A DNA stretch of 64,000 bases from Rubrivivax sp. SCN 71-131 (GTDB lineage Bacteria; Pseudomonadota; Gammaproteobacteria; Burkholderiales; Burkholderiaceae_C), in NCBI GenBank assembly GCA_001724995.1, contig MEFD01000013.1, forward strand, positions 124,001 through 188,000, in the 5' to 3' direction. Below the pieces are notes generated by a model, which was given only the letters and a program-made list of their open reading frames with translations, was not told the DNA's origin and searched no databases. Shown one piece after another: positions 52,759 through 60,678 of this stretch (position 1 is the first letter of the stretch; each line of letters starts with the position of its first letter). A program made the position numbers and the translations under genes.

Positions 52759-54456
52759 TCAGCTCATGCCCCACAGCGTGGAGAGGTACTTCCAGTTGAT
52801 GAAGTAGTAGAGCACGAAGGCGATCAGGAACACCATGGCCAGGGCGAAAGTCCCCGGTGCCGCGAAGCCCATCGAGCCGTAGGTCTGCGCGGCCACGGTC
52901 GGCGCGGCGCGCGGCACCGGCGTGGTCACGGCGCTGAGCTTGCCGTCATCGAGCTTCCTGCCCCACAGCAGCGAGCCGACGGTGACGTAGACGAAGGCGA
53001 TGCCGCCGAAGATCGCCGCCAGGCCGCCGATGCCCACGAGGCCCATCATCAGGTAGGCGGCGCCCGGCCACTCGTAGGCCATTGCCGCACCCTCGAAGGC
53101 CATGTCCCAGTGGCGGCGCGAGACGCCCAGGGTGCCCGCACCCATCATCACGAGACAGAAGAAGTACATCGAGAAGCCGAACAGGTAGATCTGCCACAGC
53201 GCGAGCTTGGGCGCGATCATCTCGCGCTTGAAGAGCACGGGGATGAGGTAGTAGGTCAGCGCCATGAAGGTCAGCGTCGTGCCCACCACCACCGTGGCGT
53301 GGAAGTGCCCGGGGACGTAGATCGTGTTGTGGATGATCAGGTTGAGCTGCTCGGTGCCCATCATCACGCCGGTGATGCCGCCGAGGAAGCCGAAGCCGAT
53401 GATCGAGATGAACACGCCGGCGAAGGTCGGGTTGCCCCAGGGCGCCTTGCGCAGCCACTCGAACAGGCCCTTGGTGTAGCCTTTCTGGCGCTGCGCGACT
53501 TCCATTGCGCCCGGAACCGTCAGGCCGTGCAGCATCGAGGCCAGCACCGCGGCGTACATGAAGTAGCTGGTGTTGACGACCTTCCACGCCGTGCCCACGC
53601 CCGGGTCGGCGAGCAGGTGGTGCGCGCTGGCCAGTTGCAGGAACAGGATGTAGAGCAGGAAGGCCATGCGGCTGACGCGCTCGCTCATCGGCTTGGCGCC
53701 GAGCGCGATCGCAGCCACCAGGTACCAGACCGAGACGTGCGTGGCGACGTTGATCTGCTGCGAGGAGTGACCCAGCGCCCACCACACGGTGCGGTAGATC
53801 AGCGGATCGACGTTCATCAGGCCCAGCGACATCAGCCAGGCCGGGATGATGATGATGGCGCCCGAGAGCAGCGTGAAGACGGCGATGATCGCCGCGGTCA
53901 GCGCGCCGAAGGTGACGAGCGGAACCGAGCCCTCGTAGGTCTTCTCGCGCTTGGCGACGACGAGCGTGCCGAAGAAGACAAAGCAGCCGATGAGCGCGCC
54001 GACGGCGAACAGGATGATGCCCAGATAGAACATCGGCTCGGCCATCATCGGCACGTAGCTGGTCATCATGACGCTGGACGCACCGCGGAAGACCGCGACG
54101 TTGTTCATGATCGAGCCGACGACCATGAGCACGAAGCCGAGCCAGGCGATCTTGGGCGTCGCGATGCGACATCTGAGCAAGGTCGACGAGCAGAAGTGCA
54201 GCACCGCGATCTCGAAGAAGATGATCCAGAAGATCAGCATGTCGAGGCCGTGGGCCGTGAGCACCATGTAGAAGGTGTCGGCCTCGAGCCAGCGGATCGC
54301 CGGCCAGCGCGTGAGCACGACGCCGATGGCCAGGATGCCGCCGATGGCCAGCCAGACGACGGCGACGAAGGCGTGCGCCTTGATCAGCTTTTCCGCCTGG
54401 GCCTCGAACTGCAGGCCCGAGCGCGGGCAGGTACGGTAGGTGGTTGAAGCACTCAT
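52759..54456 (-). CDS. B-family heme-copper reductase subunit I lacking the active-site tyrosine (sNOR/NorY-like candidate)
   Basis: A 565-aa subunit I with about 13 helices. Ligand histidines are H69, H230, H279/H280 (SAHHLLADPG), H384 and H386 (VPGHFHATV), close to Thermus ba3 oxidase numbering (72, 233, 282, 283, 384, 386). The residue equal to the cross-linked Tyr (ba3 Y237) is Q234 in LGHSSQQINV. Oxygen reductases need that Tyr; its loss is typical of NO reductases in this superfamily, including the sNOR group with a CuA subunit. The adjacent CuA subunit, senC and nirS favour NO reduction. Two heme A synthase homologues nearby are the main argument for an oxidase. It is 10 bases from subunit II. 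Confidence 0.85.
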   Translation of the reverse strand: MSASTTYRTCPRSGLQFEAQAEKLIKAHAFVAVVWLAIGGILAIGVVLTRWPAIRWLEADTFYMVLTAHGLDMLIFWIIFFEIAVLHFCSSTLLRCRIATPKIAWLGFVLMVVGSIMNNVAVFRGASSVMMTSYVPMMAEPMFYLGIILFAVGALIGCFVFFGTLVVAKREKTYEGSVPLVTFGALTAAIIAVFTLLSGAIIIIPAWLMSLGLMNVDPLIYRTVWWALGHSSQQINVATHVSVWYLVAAIALGAKPMSERVSRMAFLLYILFLQLASAHHLLADPGVGTAWKVVNTSYFMYAAVLASMLHGLTVPGAMEVAQRQKGYTKGLFEWLRKAPWGNPTFAGVFISIIGFGFLGGITGVMMGTEQLNLIIHNTIYVPGHFHATVVVGTTLTFMALTYYLIPVLFKREMIAPKLALWQIYLFGFSMYFFCLVMMGAGTLGVSRRHWDMAFEGAAMAYEWPGAAYLMMGLVGIGGLAAIFGGIAFVYVTVGSLLWGRKLDDGKLSAVTTPVPRAAPTVAAQTYGSMGFAAPGTFALAMVFLIAFVLYYFINWKYLSTLWGMS

Positions 54457-54466
54457 CTTGTTCTCC

Positions 54467-55006
54467 TCACTTCACGTACAGGCGGCTGACCATGCGGTGG
54501 TGGCCGATGCCGCAGAACTCGTTGCAGACGAGTCCGTACGTCCCCGATTGGTTGGGCGTCACGGTGATCACGTGCTCGAAGCCCGGCACCAACTGGATGT
54601 TGATGTTCGCCGGCTGCAGCGAGAAGCCGTGGTTGTAGTCCATCGCCGTCAGGTGCAGGCGGTAGGTCTTGCCCTTCTCCAGCTCGAGGATGGGATAGAA
54701 GTTCCAGAGGCGACCGAGCAGGTAGACGTCCGAGCCCGCGGGCGGCGCGACGACCGGGATCTCCTCCTCGGTCTCCTTGCGCACGGTGTACTTGTCGACC
54801 ATGTCCTGCACCTTCACCATGAACTGGTCGGGGCGGGTGCGGTAGGTCTCGGTGGACAGGTTCTGGGTGCCCCAGATGTGCCAGCCGACCATCATGAAGA
54901 AGAGGATCAGACACCAGATCACCGCGATCGTGATCCACGTGCCCTCGATACGGTCGATCGGGTGCTTGTACCAAAGCCGTTCGGCGGGCGGAAGAATGGC
55001 GCTCAT
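54467..55006 (-). CDS. CuA-containing subunit II of the B-family heme-copper reductase
   Basis: A 179-aa subunit II with one N-terminal membrane helix (about 22-44) and a cupredoxin domain. CuA ligands are intact: H126 (MDYNHGFSL), C161, C165, H169 and M172 in CNEFCGIGHHRM. Spacing matches ba3 subunit II exactly. It receives electrons from cytochrome c or a cupredoxin and passes them to subunit I. It precedes subunit I by 10 bases and follows a 53-aa subunit. Confidence 0.92.
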   Translation of the reverse strand: MSAILPPAERLWYKHPIDRIEGTWITIAVIWCLILFFMMVGWHIWGTQNLSTETYRTRPDQFMVKVQDMVDKYTVRKETEEEIPVVAPPAGSDVYLLGRLWNFYPILELEKGKTYRLHLTAMDYNHGFSLQPANINIQLVPGFEHVITVTPNQSGTYGLVCNEFCGIGHHRMVSRLYVK

Positions 55007-55030
55007 TTGGACGTGCTCCTGCGCTTTGGC

Positions 55031-55192
55031 TTATTTGGTGACGGGCAGAAGAAGGATCTCGACGACGCCCCACAGGTTGTAGACAACCATCGGGATCAGC
55101 ACGCCCAGAAAGAGCAGGATGAACGGGCTGTCGAGCAGCTGTTGCATCATGGGCACGGGTTCGTTCGGATCGTCGTGATGGGGTGTGGACAT
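55031..55192 (-). CDS. 53-aa single-helix subunit at the head of the heme-copper operon
   Basis: Starts MSTPHHDDPNEPVPMMQQLL and has one membrane helix (about 23-47) and a short tail. GGAG is 5 bases before the ATG. B-family oxidases of the ba3 type have a comparable tiny subunit IIa, so it is probably a structural subunit. It is the first gene of the operon running to the cytochrome b-reductase gene, with an FNR/Dnr-like box 90 bases upstream. Confidence 0.8.
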   Translation of the reverse strand: MSTPHHDDPNEPVPMMQQLLDSPFILLFLGVLIPMVVYNLWGVVEILLLPVTK

Positions 55193-55262
55193 GGCCGCTC
55201 CTTCGGTCGTACGTACGGGCAGGCGGGCCCGAGCGCCCTCCTCGCTGCGTTGCATTCTTTGA

Positions 55263-55279
55263 CCTACTGGGACAGTAGG
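55263..55279. promoter_or_regulatory. Perfect inverted repeat in the heme-copper operon promoter
   Basis: CCTACTG and CAGTAGG are separated by three bases. It lies between the FNR/Dnr-like box and the first gene, probably over the core promoter. It may be an operator for a second regulator or an mRNA-start hairpin. Confidence 0.4.
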
Positions 55280-55281
55280 AC

Positions 55282-55295
55282 ATGAACCAGATCAA
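55282..55295 (-). promoter_or_regulatory. FNR/Dnr-like box upstream of the heme-copper operon
   Basis: Minus strand TTGATCTGGTTCAT matches TTGAT-N4-ATCAA in 8 of 10 positions. Its centre is about 96 bases before the first start codon, which would put transcription start near 55247 if the box sits at -41.5. It could also influence the divergent heme A synthase gene. Confidence 0.6.
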
Positions 55296-55466
55296 GGAAT
55301 GACGTTTGGGTCCGCGAACGATATCTTGTGCCGCGCCCGTGGCGTCGTGGGCGCAACATCGCGTTTCCCCGCATGGCCGTCCGCGGCTCGTTGTTGTAGC
55401 CGCGATCTCCGCCGCGCATGGCGAACCCCGTGATGTCGCAGGCTAGCATCGGCGCCCCGCAGCCCG

Positions 55467-56408
55467 ATGCCGTCGACGATGCCCGCAGATCCCTCTCTTG
55501 AACGTCGGCGTCGCGCGGTACGCGCGCTCGCCTGGGTCGTGGCCGCGCTGATGGTGGCGACGATCGTGCTCAGCGCGTACATGCGGCTGGTGCAGTCGGG
55601 CCTGGGCTGCGCACCCTGGCCGACGTGCTTCGCGCAGGGCGCGCCCACCGACGCGGGCGCGCCCGCCGCGGCGGGCGTTGCGCTGGCGCGGCTGCTGCAT
55701 CGGATCGTCGCCTCCGTCGTGCTGGTGCTGGTGATCCTGCTCGTGCTCGCGACGCTGACGATGCGCCCGCGTCTGCGGATCGAAGGCCGCGCCGCGATGG
55801 TGCTGCTGCTGCTGACGCTTGCGCTGGCAGCGCTGGGCGTGACGATGCGCGGCTCGACCTTGCCCGCCGTGGTGCTCGGCAACCTCACGGGCGGCTTCCT
55901 CATGCTGGCCGTGGCGACGCGCCTGGCCTGGCCGGCGGCCGCGCCCGCCGGCGCGCTCGCGACGCTGGCGCGCGTGTCGCTGCTCATGCTGCTGGCGCAG
56001 ATCGCACTCGGCGCGATGCTGAGCGCCACGCGCACGGCGTGGGGGTGCGACGGATTCGCTTCATGCCTGCAGCAGGCAGCCGCGCTCGATTGGAGCTGGC
56101 GACTGCTCGACCCCTGGAGCAACGGCAGCCTGCCGCAGGCCGCGACCGCGACCGCGGCCGCACGCGGCGCCTGGCTGCAGCTGCTGCATCGCAGTGCAGC
56201 GCTGGCCCTGCTGCCGTTGATCGGGGCGCTGGCGCTCGTGCTGTGGCGGGTGCGGCGGCGTGGCGGGGCCGCGGTGCTTGCCGCGTTGCTGGTCGCGCAG
56301 CTGCTCGTTGGCGGCCTGCTGCCAGCGTCCGGCTGGCCGCTGGCGCAGGTGCTCGTGCACAACCTCAGCGCGGCGCTGCTGCTGGCCCTGCTGCTGCGCC
56401 TGGCCTGA
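55467..56408 (+). CDS. ctaA: Heme A synthase family protein (CtaA/COX15-like), first copy
   Basis: A 313-aa membrane protein with about eight helices. Family marks are YMRLVQSGLGCAPWPTCF, LLHRIVASVVLV, TMRGSTLPAVVLGNLTGG and WLQLLHRSAALALLPL with paired histidines. Heme A synthase oxidises the methyl group of heme O. Two in-frame ATGs (55467 and 55479) are possible. It diverges from the heme-copper operon across 274 bases and converges with a second homologue, overlapping it by 44 bases. This copy has a short N-terminus and variable periplasmic loops. Confidence 0.85.
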   Translation: MPSTMPADPSLERRRRAVRALAWVVAALMVATIVLSAYMRLVQSGLGCAPWPTCFAQGAPTDAGAPAAAGVALARLLHRIVASVVLVLVILLVLATLTMRPRLRIEGRAAMVLLLLTLALAALGVTMRGSTLPAVVLGNLTGGFLMLAVATRLAWPAAAPAGALATLARVSLLMLLAQIALGAMLSATRTAWGCDGFASCLQQAAALDWSWRLLDPWSNGSLPQAATATAAARGAWLQLLHRSAALALLPLIGALALVLWRVRRRGGAAVLAALLVAQLLVGGLLPASGWPLAQVLVHNLSAALLLALLLRLA

Positions 56409-57537
56409 ACGCGACGCTTGCGCCCGCGCCCCGCTCGCCCCGGGTGCGCGTGAGCAGGGCGGTGACGCAGACGATCGCCGCACCGGCACCGCCGGTATGC
56501 GAAAGCGCAGCAAGGATCGGCCAGCCGAGCACGACGTTGGAGAGCCCGCTGGCCAGCTGCCACGCCGCCAGCGCCGCCAGCGCCAGGCCGTAGCCACGCA
56601 GCGTCGGCTCGTCGCTGCGGCGCAGCGCCCAGGCCAGCACCAGCATGCAGGCCAGCACGAGGTAGGCCCCCAGCCGATGCACGTAGTGGATCGCGGTCAG
56701 GGCCGCAAAGGGCAGCAGATCGCCCGCGGCCGTCGCCCCGAGGTCGCGCAGCACGGTGAAGCCGTGCCTGAAGTCCATCGGCGGCCACCACGAGCCCTGG
56801 CAGCGCGGGAACTCGCTGCACGCCAGCACGGCGTAGTTGGTGCTGACCCAGCCGCCGAGTGCGGACTGCAGGAACAGCAGCGCCAGCATCGCCCAGGCCG
56901 CGCTGCGCAAGCCCGTGGAGACCGCAATCGCCGGCTGGCGGCGATCGCGCGCCAGCACCGTGATCAGTACCAGGCCGAGGTAGCCGCCCAGCAGGTGCAG
57001 GGTGACGATCGCGGGGTAGAGCTTGAGCGTCACCGTCAGGGCGCCAAAGGCGCCCTGCACACAGACCCACACGAAGACCGCGCTCGCCCAGGCCGGCGAC
57101 AGCGCCGAGTGCGGGTCGCGTCGACGCTGCCACCAGGCAGCGATCATCATGAAGGTGATGAGCGCGCCGATCGACGTCGCCGCGTAGCGGTGGATCATCT
57201 CGATCCAGGCCTTGCCGTGCGTCACCGGGCCGCTGGGCATCGCCGTCTCCGCGGCAAGGATCTCGTGGCGTGCGCCCAGCGGGCTCGCGTTGCCGTAGCA
57301 GCCGGGCCAGTCGGGGCAGCCCAGACCCGAGTCGGTGAGTCTCGTGAAGGCACCAAAGAGCACGAGGTCGAAGGTCAGGAAGAGCAGCAGCCGCGCCAGC
57401 ATCTGCCAGCGCTCGCCGCCTGCACCGCCGCGGTGGCGCACGAGGATCCAGGCCAGCGGCAGCAGGGCGACGACGGCGCCGACGAGCATCAGCTGCGCCG
57501 CCGGGGTGAGGTCGTACAGGGACGGGGAGACTTGCAT
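56365..57537 (-). CDS. ctaA: Heme A synthase family protein (CtaA/COX15-like), second copy
   Basis: A 390-aa membrane protein, longer than its neighbour. It has AFTRLTDSGLGCPDWPGCYG with the cysteine pair, WIEMIHRYAATSIGALITF, VTLHLLGGYLGLVL, ACSEFPRCQGSW and AIHYVHRLGAYLVLA with the heme-ligating histidines in all four expected places. It probably is the active heme A synthase. The start at 57537 was chosen because upstream residues are not conserved-looking. The 3' end overlaps the other copy on the opposite strand. Confidence 0.88.
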   Translation of the reverse strand: MQVSPSLYDLTPAAQLMLVGAVVALLPLAWILVRHRGGAGGERWQMLARLLLFLTFDLVLFGAFTRLTDSGLGCPDWPGCYGNASPLGARHEILAAETAMPSGPVTHGKAWIEMIHRYAATSIGALITFMMIAAWWQRRRDPHSALSPAWASAVFVWVCVQGAFGALTVTLKLYPAIVTLHLLGGYLGLVLITVLARDRRQPAIAVSTGLRSAAWAMLALLFLQSALGGWVSTNYAVLACSEFPRCQGSWWPPMDFRHGFTVLRDLGATAAGDLLPFAALTAIHYVHRLGAYLVLACMLVLAWALRRSDEPTLRGYGLALAALAAWQLASGLSNVVLGWPILAALSHTGGAGAAIVCVTALLTRTRGERGAGASVAFRPGAAAGPAAAPR

Positions 57538-57659
57538 GCGGCGCAAGACTAACCGCTCGGCGACGGCCGGCGAATCCGGCACACTCGGCGCATGAACGAA
57601 GAAGCCACCGGCCCGCAGGGCTCCATGCAAGCCGCGGCGTTCCCGCCGGGGAACGCCCG

Positions 57660-58922
57660 ATGAAGCCGCGCCGCATCGCTCTGGGCGTCGCCGCCACGCT
57701 CGCGGTCGCCGCCGCCGCCTTCTGGTTCAGCCTCGACAAGGAGACGCGCGGGCTGCTGGCGACGCTGCCGACCAATCGCGACCTGCTGTTCTGGAGTACG
57801 CCGCAGCGCGACGCCGCCTTCCGCGCGCTCGACCGCATCCCGCTGCTGGCGCGCTCGCACGTCATGCAGCCCGGCGCCGCCGTGCGCCCGCTGCCGCCGG
57901 GGCCGCCGCTGGCCCTGCCGCTGGACGTCGACGCCTACATGGCGGGACAGCGCAGCGCGGCGCTGCTCGTGCTGCACGAGGGTCGCCTGCGCCTCGAGCG
58001 CTACGGGCTGGACTTCGACGCCCAGGGCCGCTGGACCAGCTTCTCGGTCGCCAAGTCCTTCACGTCGACCCTGGTCGGCGCCGCCTTGGCCGACGGGCAC
58101 ATCCGCAGCATGGACGACAAGGTGAGCGCGTACATCACCGACATGAAGGGCTCGGCCTACGACGAGGTCAGCGTGCGCCAGCTCTTGACGATGACTTCGG
58201 GCGTGCAGTGGAACGAGGACTACGCCGATCCGGCCTCGGACGTCGCGCGCTTCAACAACCACGAGCCCGAGCCCGGCGTCGATGCCCTGGTGAGCTACAT
58301 GCGCCGGCTGCCGCGCGCCGCGCCACCCGGGTCGCGCTGGCACTACAGCACCGGCGAGACCAACCTCATCGGCATCCTCGTCGCGCGGGCGACCGGCCGG
58401 CCGCTGGCGCAGTACCTGCAGGAGAAGATCTGGCGGCACCTGGGGGTCGAACAGCAGGCGACCTGGCTGCTGAGCAAGACCGGGCAGGAGATCAGCGGCT
58501 GCTGCATCCAGGCCGGTGCGCGCGACTACGCGCGCTTCGGACAGTTCATCCTCGAAGGCGCGACGCTGGGCGGCCGCCGCATCGTGCCCGCGGGCTGGCT
58601 CGAGGCGGCCACGCACAAGCAGGCCGACATCGGCACCCCCGGCCGCGGCTACGGCTACCAGTGGTGGACCTACGACGACGGCAGCTTCGCCGCGCGCGGC
58701 ATCTTCGGCCAGGGCATCTTCATCGATCCGCAGCGGCGCCTGGTGATCGTCTCCAACGCCGACTGGGGCGGCGGCGCGCGCGACCCGGTGGCCAGCCCGG
58801 CCCGCGAAGCCTTCTACCGTGCGGTGCAGACGGCGCTGGACGCCGAAGCCGCAGCCCAGGCCGTCGCGCCGGGCGCACAGCCCGGCATCGCGGCGGCGCC
58901 CGGGGCCGATCCCCGCCGTTGA
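57660..58922 (+). CDS. Serine hydrolase of the beta-lactamase/penicillin-binding protein class C family
   Basis: A 420-aa protein with an N-terminal membrane or signal helix (about 5-25). The catalytic SxxK is SVAK in FSVAKSFTSTLVG, the second motif is YST in WHYSTGETNLIG and a later GYGYQWWTYDDG matches the family C-terminus. Members hydrolyse esters, amides or cell-wall peptides and are rarely true beta-lactamases. Nothing ties it to respiration except position between the heme A and regulator genes. The alanine-rich C-terminal tail looks disordered. Confidence 0.88.
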   Translation: MKPRRIALGVAATLAVAAAAFWFSLDKETRGLLATLPTNRDLLFWSTPQRDAAFRALDRIPLLARSHVMQPGAAVRPLPPGPPLALPLDVDAYMAGQRSAALLVLHEGRLRLERYGLDFDAQGRWTSFSVAKSFTSTLVGAALADGHIRSMDDKVSAYITDMKGSAYDEVSVRQLLTMTSGVQWNEDYADPASDVARFNNHEPEPGVDALVSYMRRLPRAAPPGSRWHYSTGETNLIGILVARATGRPLAQYLQEKIWRHLGVEQQATWLLSKTGQEISGCCIQAGARDYARFGQFILEGATLGGRRIVPAGWLEAATHKQADIGTPGRGYGYQWWTYDDGSFAARGIFGQGIFIDPQRRLVIVSNADWGGGARDPVASPAREAFYRAVQTALDAEAAAQAVAPGAQPGIAAAPGADPRR

Positions 58923-58943
58923 GCTTGGCCTATCATTCGACGC

Positions 58944-58957
58944 TTGATTCATCTCAA
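58944..58957 (+). promoter_or_regulatory. FNR/Dnr-like box upstream of the Crp/Fnr-family regulator
   Basis: TTGATTCATCTCAA matches TTGAT-N4-ATCAA in 9 of 10 positions, about 105 bases before the regulator ATG. It suggests that the regulator controls itself or is under another FNR. Confidence 0.7.
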
Positions 58958-59061
58958 GCAACAAGGCCCGGTGCCGACGAGCATCGGCCGTCGAGTGTCT
59001 CGGGAAGCCGCCCGGAGTCCACCGCCGCCGCGGGCGCCGTCCGCGCAGGAGCCGCCACCTC

Positions 59062-59775
59062 ATGCAAGAACCGGTCCGCCCCGTCAGCGGCTTCAACCTG
59101 CCTCGATACCTGTCGATGCAGCCGCTGTTCCAGGAGATGGACGCGCTCGAACTCGACCGCCTCGCGCAGGGCTGCACGCTGCACCGCTTCGCGCGCGGGG
59201 AGATGGTCTTTCGCGTCGGTGAACCCTGCAACGCCTTTCACGTCGCGGTCACCGGCCAGGTCAAGCTCTACGTCGTCTCGCCGGCCGGCGCGGAGAAGGT
59301 GATCGAGATCGTCGGCCCGGGGCAGAGCTTCGCCGAGGCGCTGATGTTCACCGGGCGGCCCTACATCCTCAACGCCCAGGCGCTGGCCGACTCGCTCGTG
59401 CTGTCGATCGGCAAGGCCACCGTGGTCGGCGAGATCGAGCGCGAGCCTCGCTTCGCCATGCGCATGCTGGCCGGCATCTCGCGCCGGATGCACGGCTTGA
59501 TCCACGACGTCGAGAGCTACGCGCTGCACAGCGGCATCCAGCGGGTCATCGGCTACCTGCTGCGCGACCAGGTCGCGGAGGACTGCGTCAGCGGCGAGGT
59601 TCTGACGGTCTCGCTGCCGGTGAGCAAGGCAACGATCGCCTCGCGGCTGTCGCTCACCCCCGAGTACTTCTCGCGCGTGCTGCACGAATTGGAGGCCGCG
59701 GGCCTGGTGCGCATCGACAGGCGCGAAGTGCACATTCTCGACGTGCTCCGGCTCTCGACCTACCAGCCGCGCTGA
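59062..59775 (+). CDS. Crp/Fnr-family regulator of the Dnr/Nnr type
   Basis: A 237-aa protein with a cyclic-nucleotide-like sensor domain (about 20-140), a long dimerisation helix (LAGISRRMHGLIHDVESYAL) and a C-terminal helix-turn-helix (LPVSKATIASRLSLTPEYFSRVL). The N-terminal cysteines that hold the [4Fe-4S] cluster of Fnr are absent, so it is probably a Dnr/Nnr-type sensor of nitric oxide. The recognition helix keeps the Glu and Ser/Arg pattern (TPEYFSR) for TTGAT half-sites. Boxes of that type stand before this gene, nirS and the heme-copper operon. Its 3' end overlaps the convergent d1-like gene frame. Confidence 0.9.
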   Translation: MQEPVRPVSGFNLPRYLSMQPLFQEMDALELDRLAQGCTLHRFARGEMVFRVGEPCNAFHVAVTGQVKLYVVSPAGAEKVIEIVGPGQSFAEALMFTGRPYILNAQALADSLVLSIGKATVVGEIEREPRFAMRMLAGISRRMHGLIHDVESYALHSGIQRVIGYLLRDQVAEDCVSGEVLTVSLPVSKATIASRLSLTPEYFSRVLHELEAAGLVRIDRREVHILDVLRLSTYQPR

Positions 59776-60550
59776 GCGAGGCGGGGCCCCGGTCGCGCCG
59801 CGGGCGCCGGCGCGGCAGCAGCCGGGCTGCACGCAGATCCAGACGCAAGGGCGGGCCGCCGCGCCGGTCGGGGACGACGAGCAGGCTGCGGCCCTCCTCC
59901 TGCAGTGTCTGCGCCGCCCCGAGATCGGGGTCGGCCTCGAGCGCGAAACGCGCGATCGGGCGTCGCACGTCCAGATGGACGAGCACCAGTCGCGCGCGTG
60001 GAGGTGCCGCCGCCCCGTGCCCGACCGCCCCGTCGGCGACGCGGCCGAGCACGTAGGCCCCGCTGGCATCGGCGGCAAACGCGGCGAGCGGCTCCTGCAG
60101 CCGCACGCGCCGCACGCCGAGGAAGCCGGGCCTGGCAATGCCCTCGCCCATGCGGTAGTCGTGCACGTAGCCGTCGAAGATCGGTTCCGCGTCGACGTCG
60201 AGCGGGATCTCCCACAGCTCGGGCAGCCCCTCGAAAGCGAGGGCGAAGCTGCGCCGCGCCGGCAGCGCCCGCAGCGCGCTCGCCCGGCCCCGCTCGCGCC
60301 CATCCAGCGAGACGGCGCGATGCTGCCGACGCGTGCCCTCGCCGACCGCCTGCACGACCACCTGGTCGCCCTCGACCGAAAGCCGCCAGCGGCCGTCGGC
60401 GGAAACGATCGGGGCCGGCGCTGCGGCCACGGACGCCGCCGCGCCCACCGGCGTGTCGACAGCCGTTGGCGCAGCGGCGCTCGCGGCCGTCGACGCCAGC
60501 GCGCCGGCCGCCACCCAACGCGCGAGCAGGGCGCGCCTGCCTGGACTCAT
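59654..60550 (-). CDS. Cytochrome d1/NirF-like propeller protein with uncertain 3' end
   Basis: A 298-aa frame starting MSPGRRALLARWVAAGALAS, a Tat-like signal peptide. Segments such as SFALAFEGLPELWEIPLDV, VHDYRMGEGIARPGFLGVRR and LVLVHLDVRRPIARFALEAD resemble the heme d1-binding propeller of NirS/NirF-type proteins, and it follows nirS on the same strand. It is short for NirF (about 390). The last 41 codons overlap the regulator gene antisense and are arginine-rich, unlike protein, so the true stop may have been lost or a frameshift lies near 59780-59870; another frame stops at 59760. NirF acts in heme d1 synthesis. Family call is tentative. Confidence 0.55.
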   Translation of the reverse strand: MSPGRRALLARWVAAGALASTAASAAAPTAVDTPVGAAASVAAAPAPIVSADGRWRLSVEGDQVVVQAVGEGTRRQHRAVSLDGRERGRASALRALPARRSFALAFEGLPELWEIPLDVDAEPIFDGYVHDYRMGEGIARPGFLGVRRVRLQEPLAAFAADASGAYVLGRVADGAVGHGAAAPPRARLVLVHLDVRRPIARFALEADPDLGAAQTLQEEGRSLLVVPDRRGGPPLRLDLRAARLLPRRRPRRDRGPASLSAAGRSRAGARRECALRACRCAPGPRPPIRAARARSTRG

Positions 60551-60576
60551 CGCCTCATGCTCCTTGGCCCGAAAGG

Positions 60577-60615
60577 GCACGGGGGCCGGCACGCGATTCG
60601 CGCCGGCCCCCGTGC
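60577..60615 (-). terminator. Long GC-rich stem-loop between nirS and the d1-like gene
   Basis: A perfect 14-bp inverted repeat (GCACGGGGGCCGGC and GCCGGCCCCCGTGC), with an inner CGCG-ATT-CGCG that extends the stem, lies 64 bases after the nirS stop. No T run follows. It probably stabilises the nirS message end or reduces read-through to the d1-like gene. Confidence 0.65.
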
Positions 60616-60678
60616 GGGATCCCGTGCAGCCGGCAGCGTGAGCCTGCCGCGCGGGATCGGCGTCCGCTGACGGATCGA

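Noticed and set aside
52759-54456. Calling subunit I a standard cytochrome c oxidase
   Set aside because: The catalytic Tyr position is Gln, so an oxygen reductase function should not be assumed.
57660-58922. Calling the serine hydrolase an antibiotic-resistance beta-lactamase
   Set aside because: Class C-like fold motifs are shared with many esterases and peptidases; no feature points to lactam hydrolysis.
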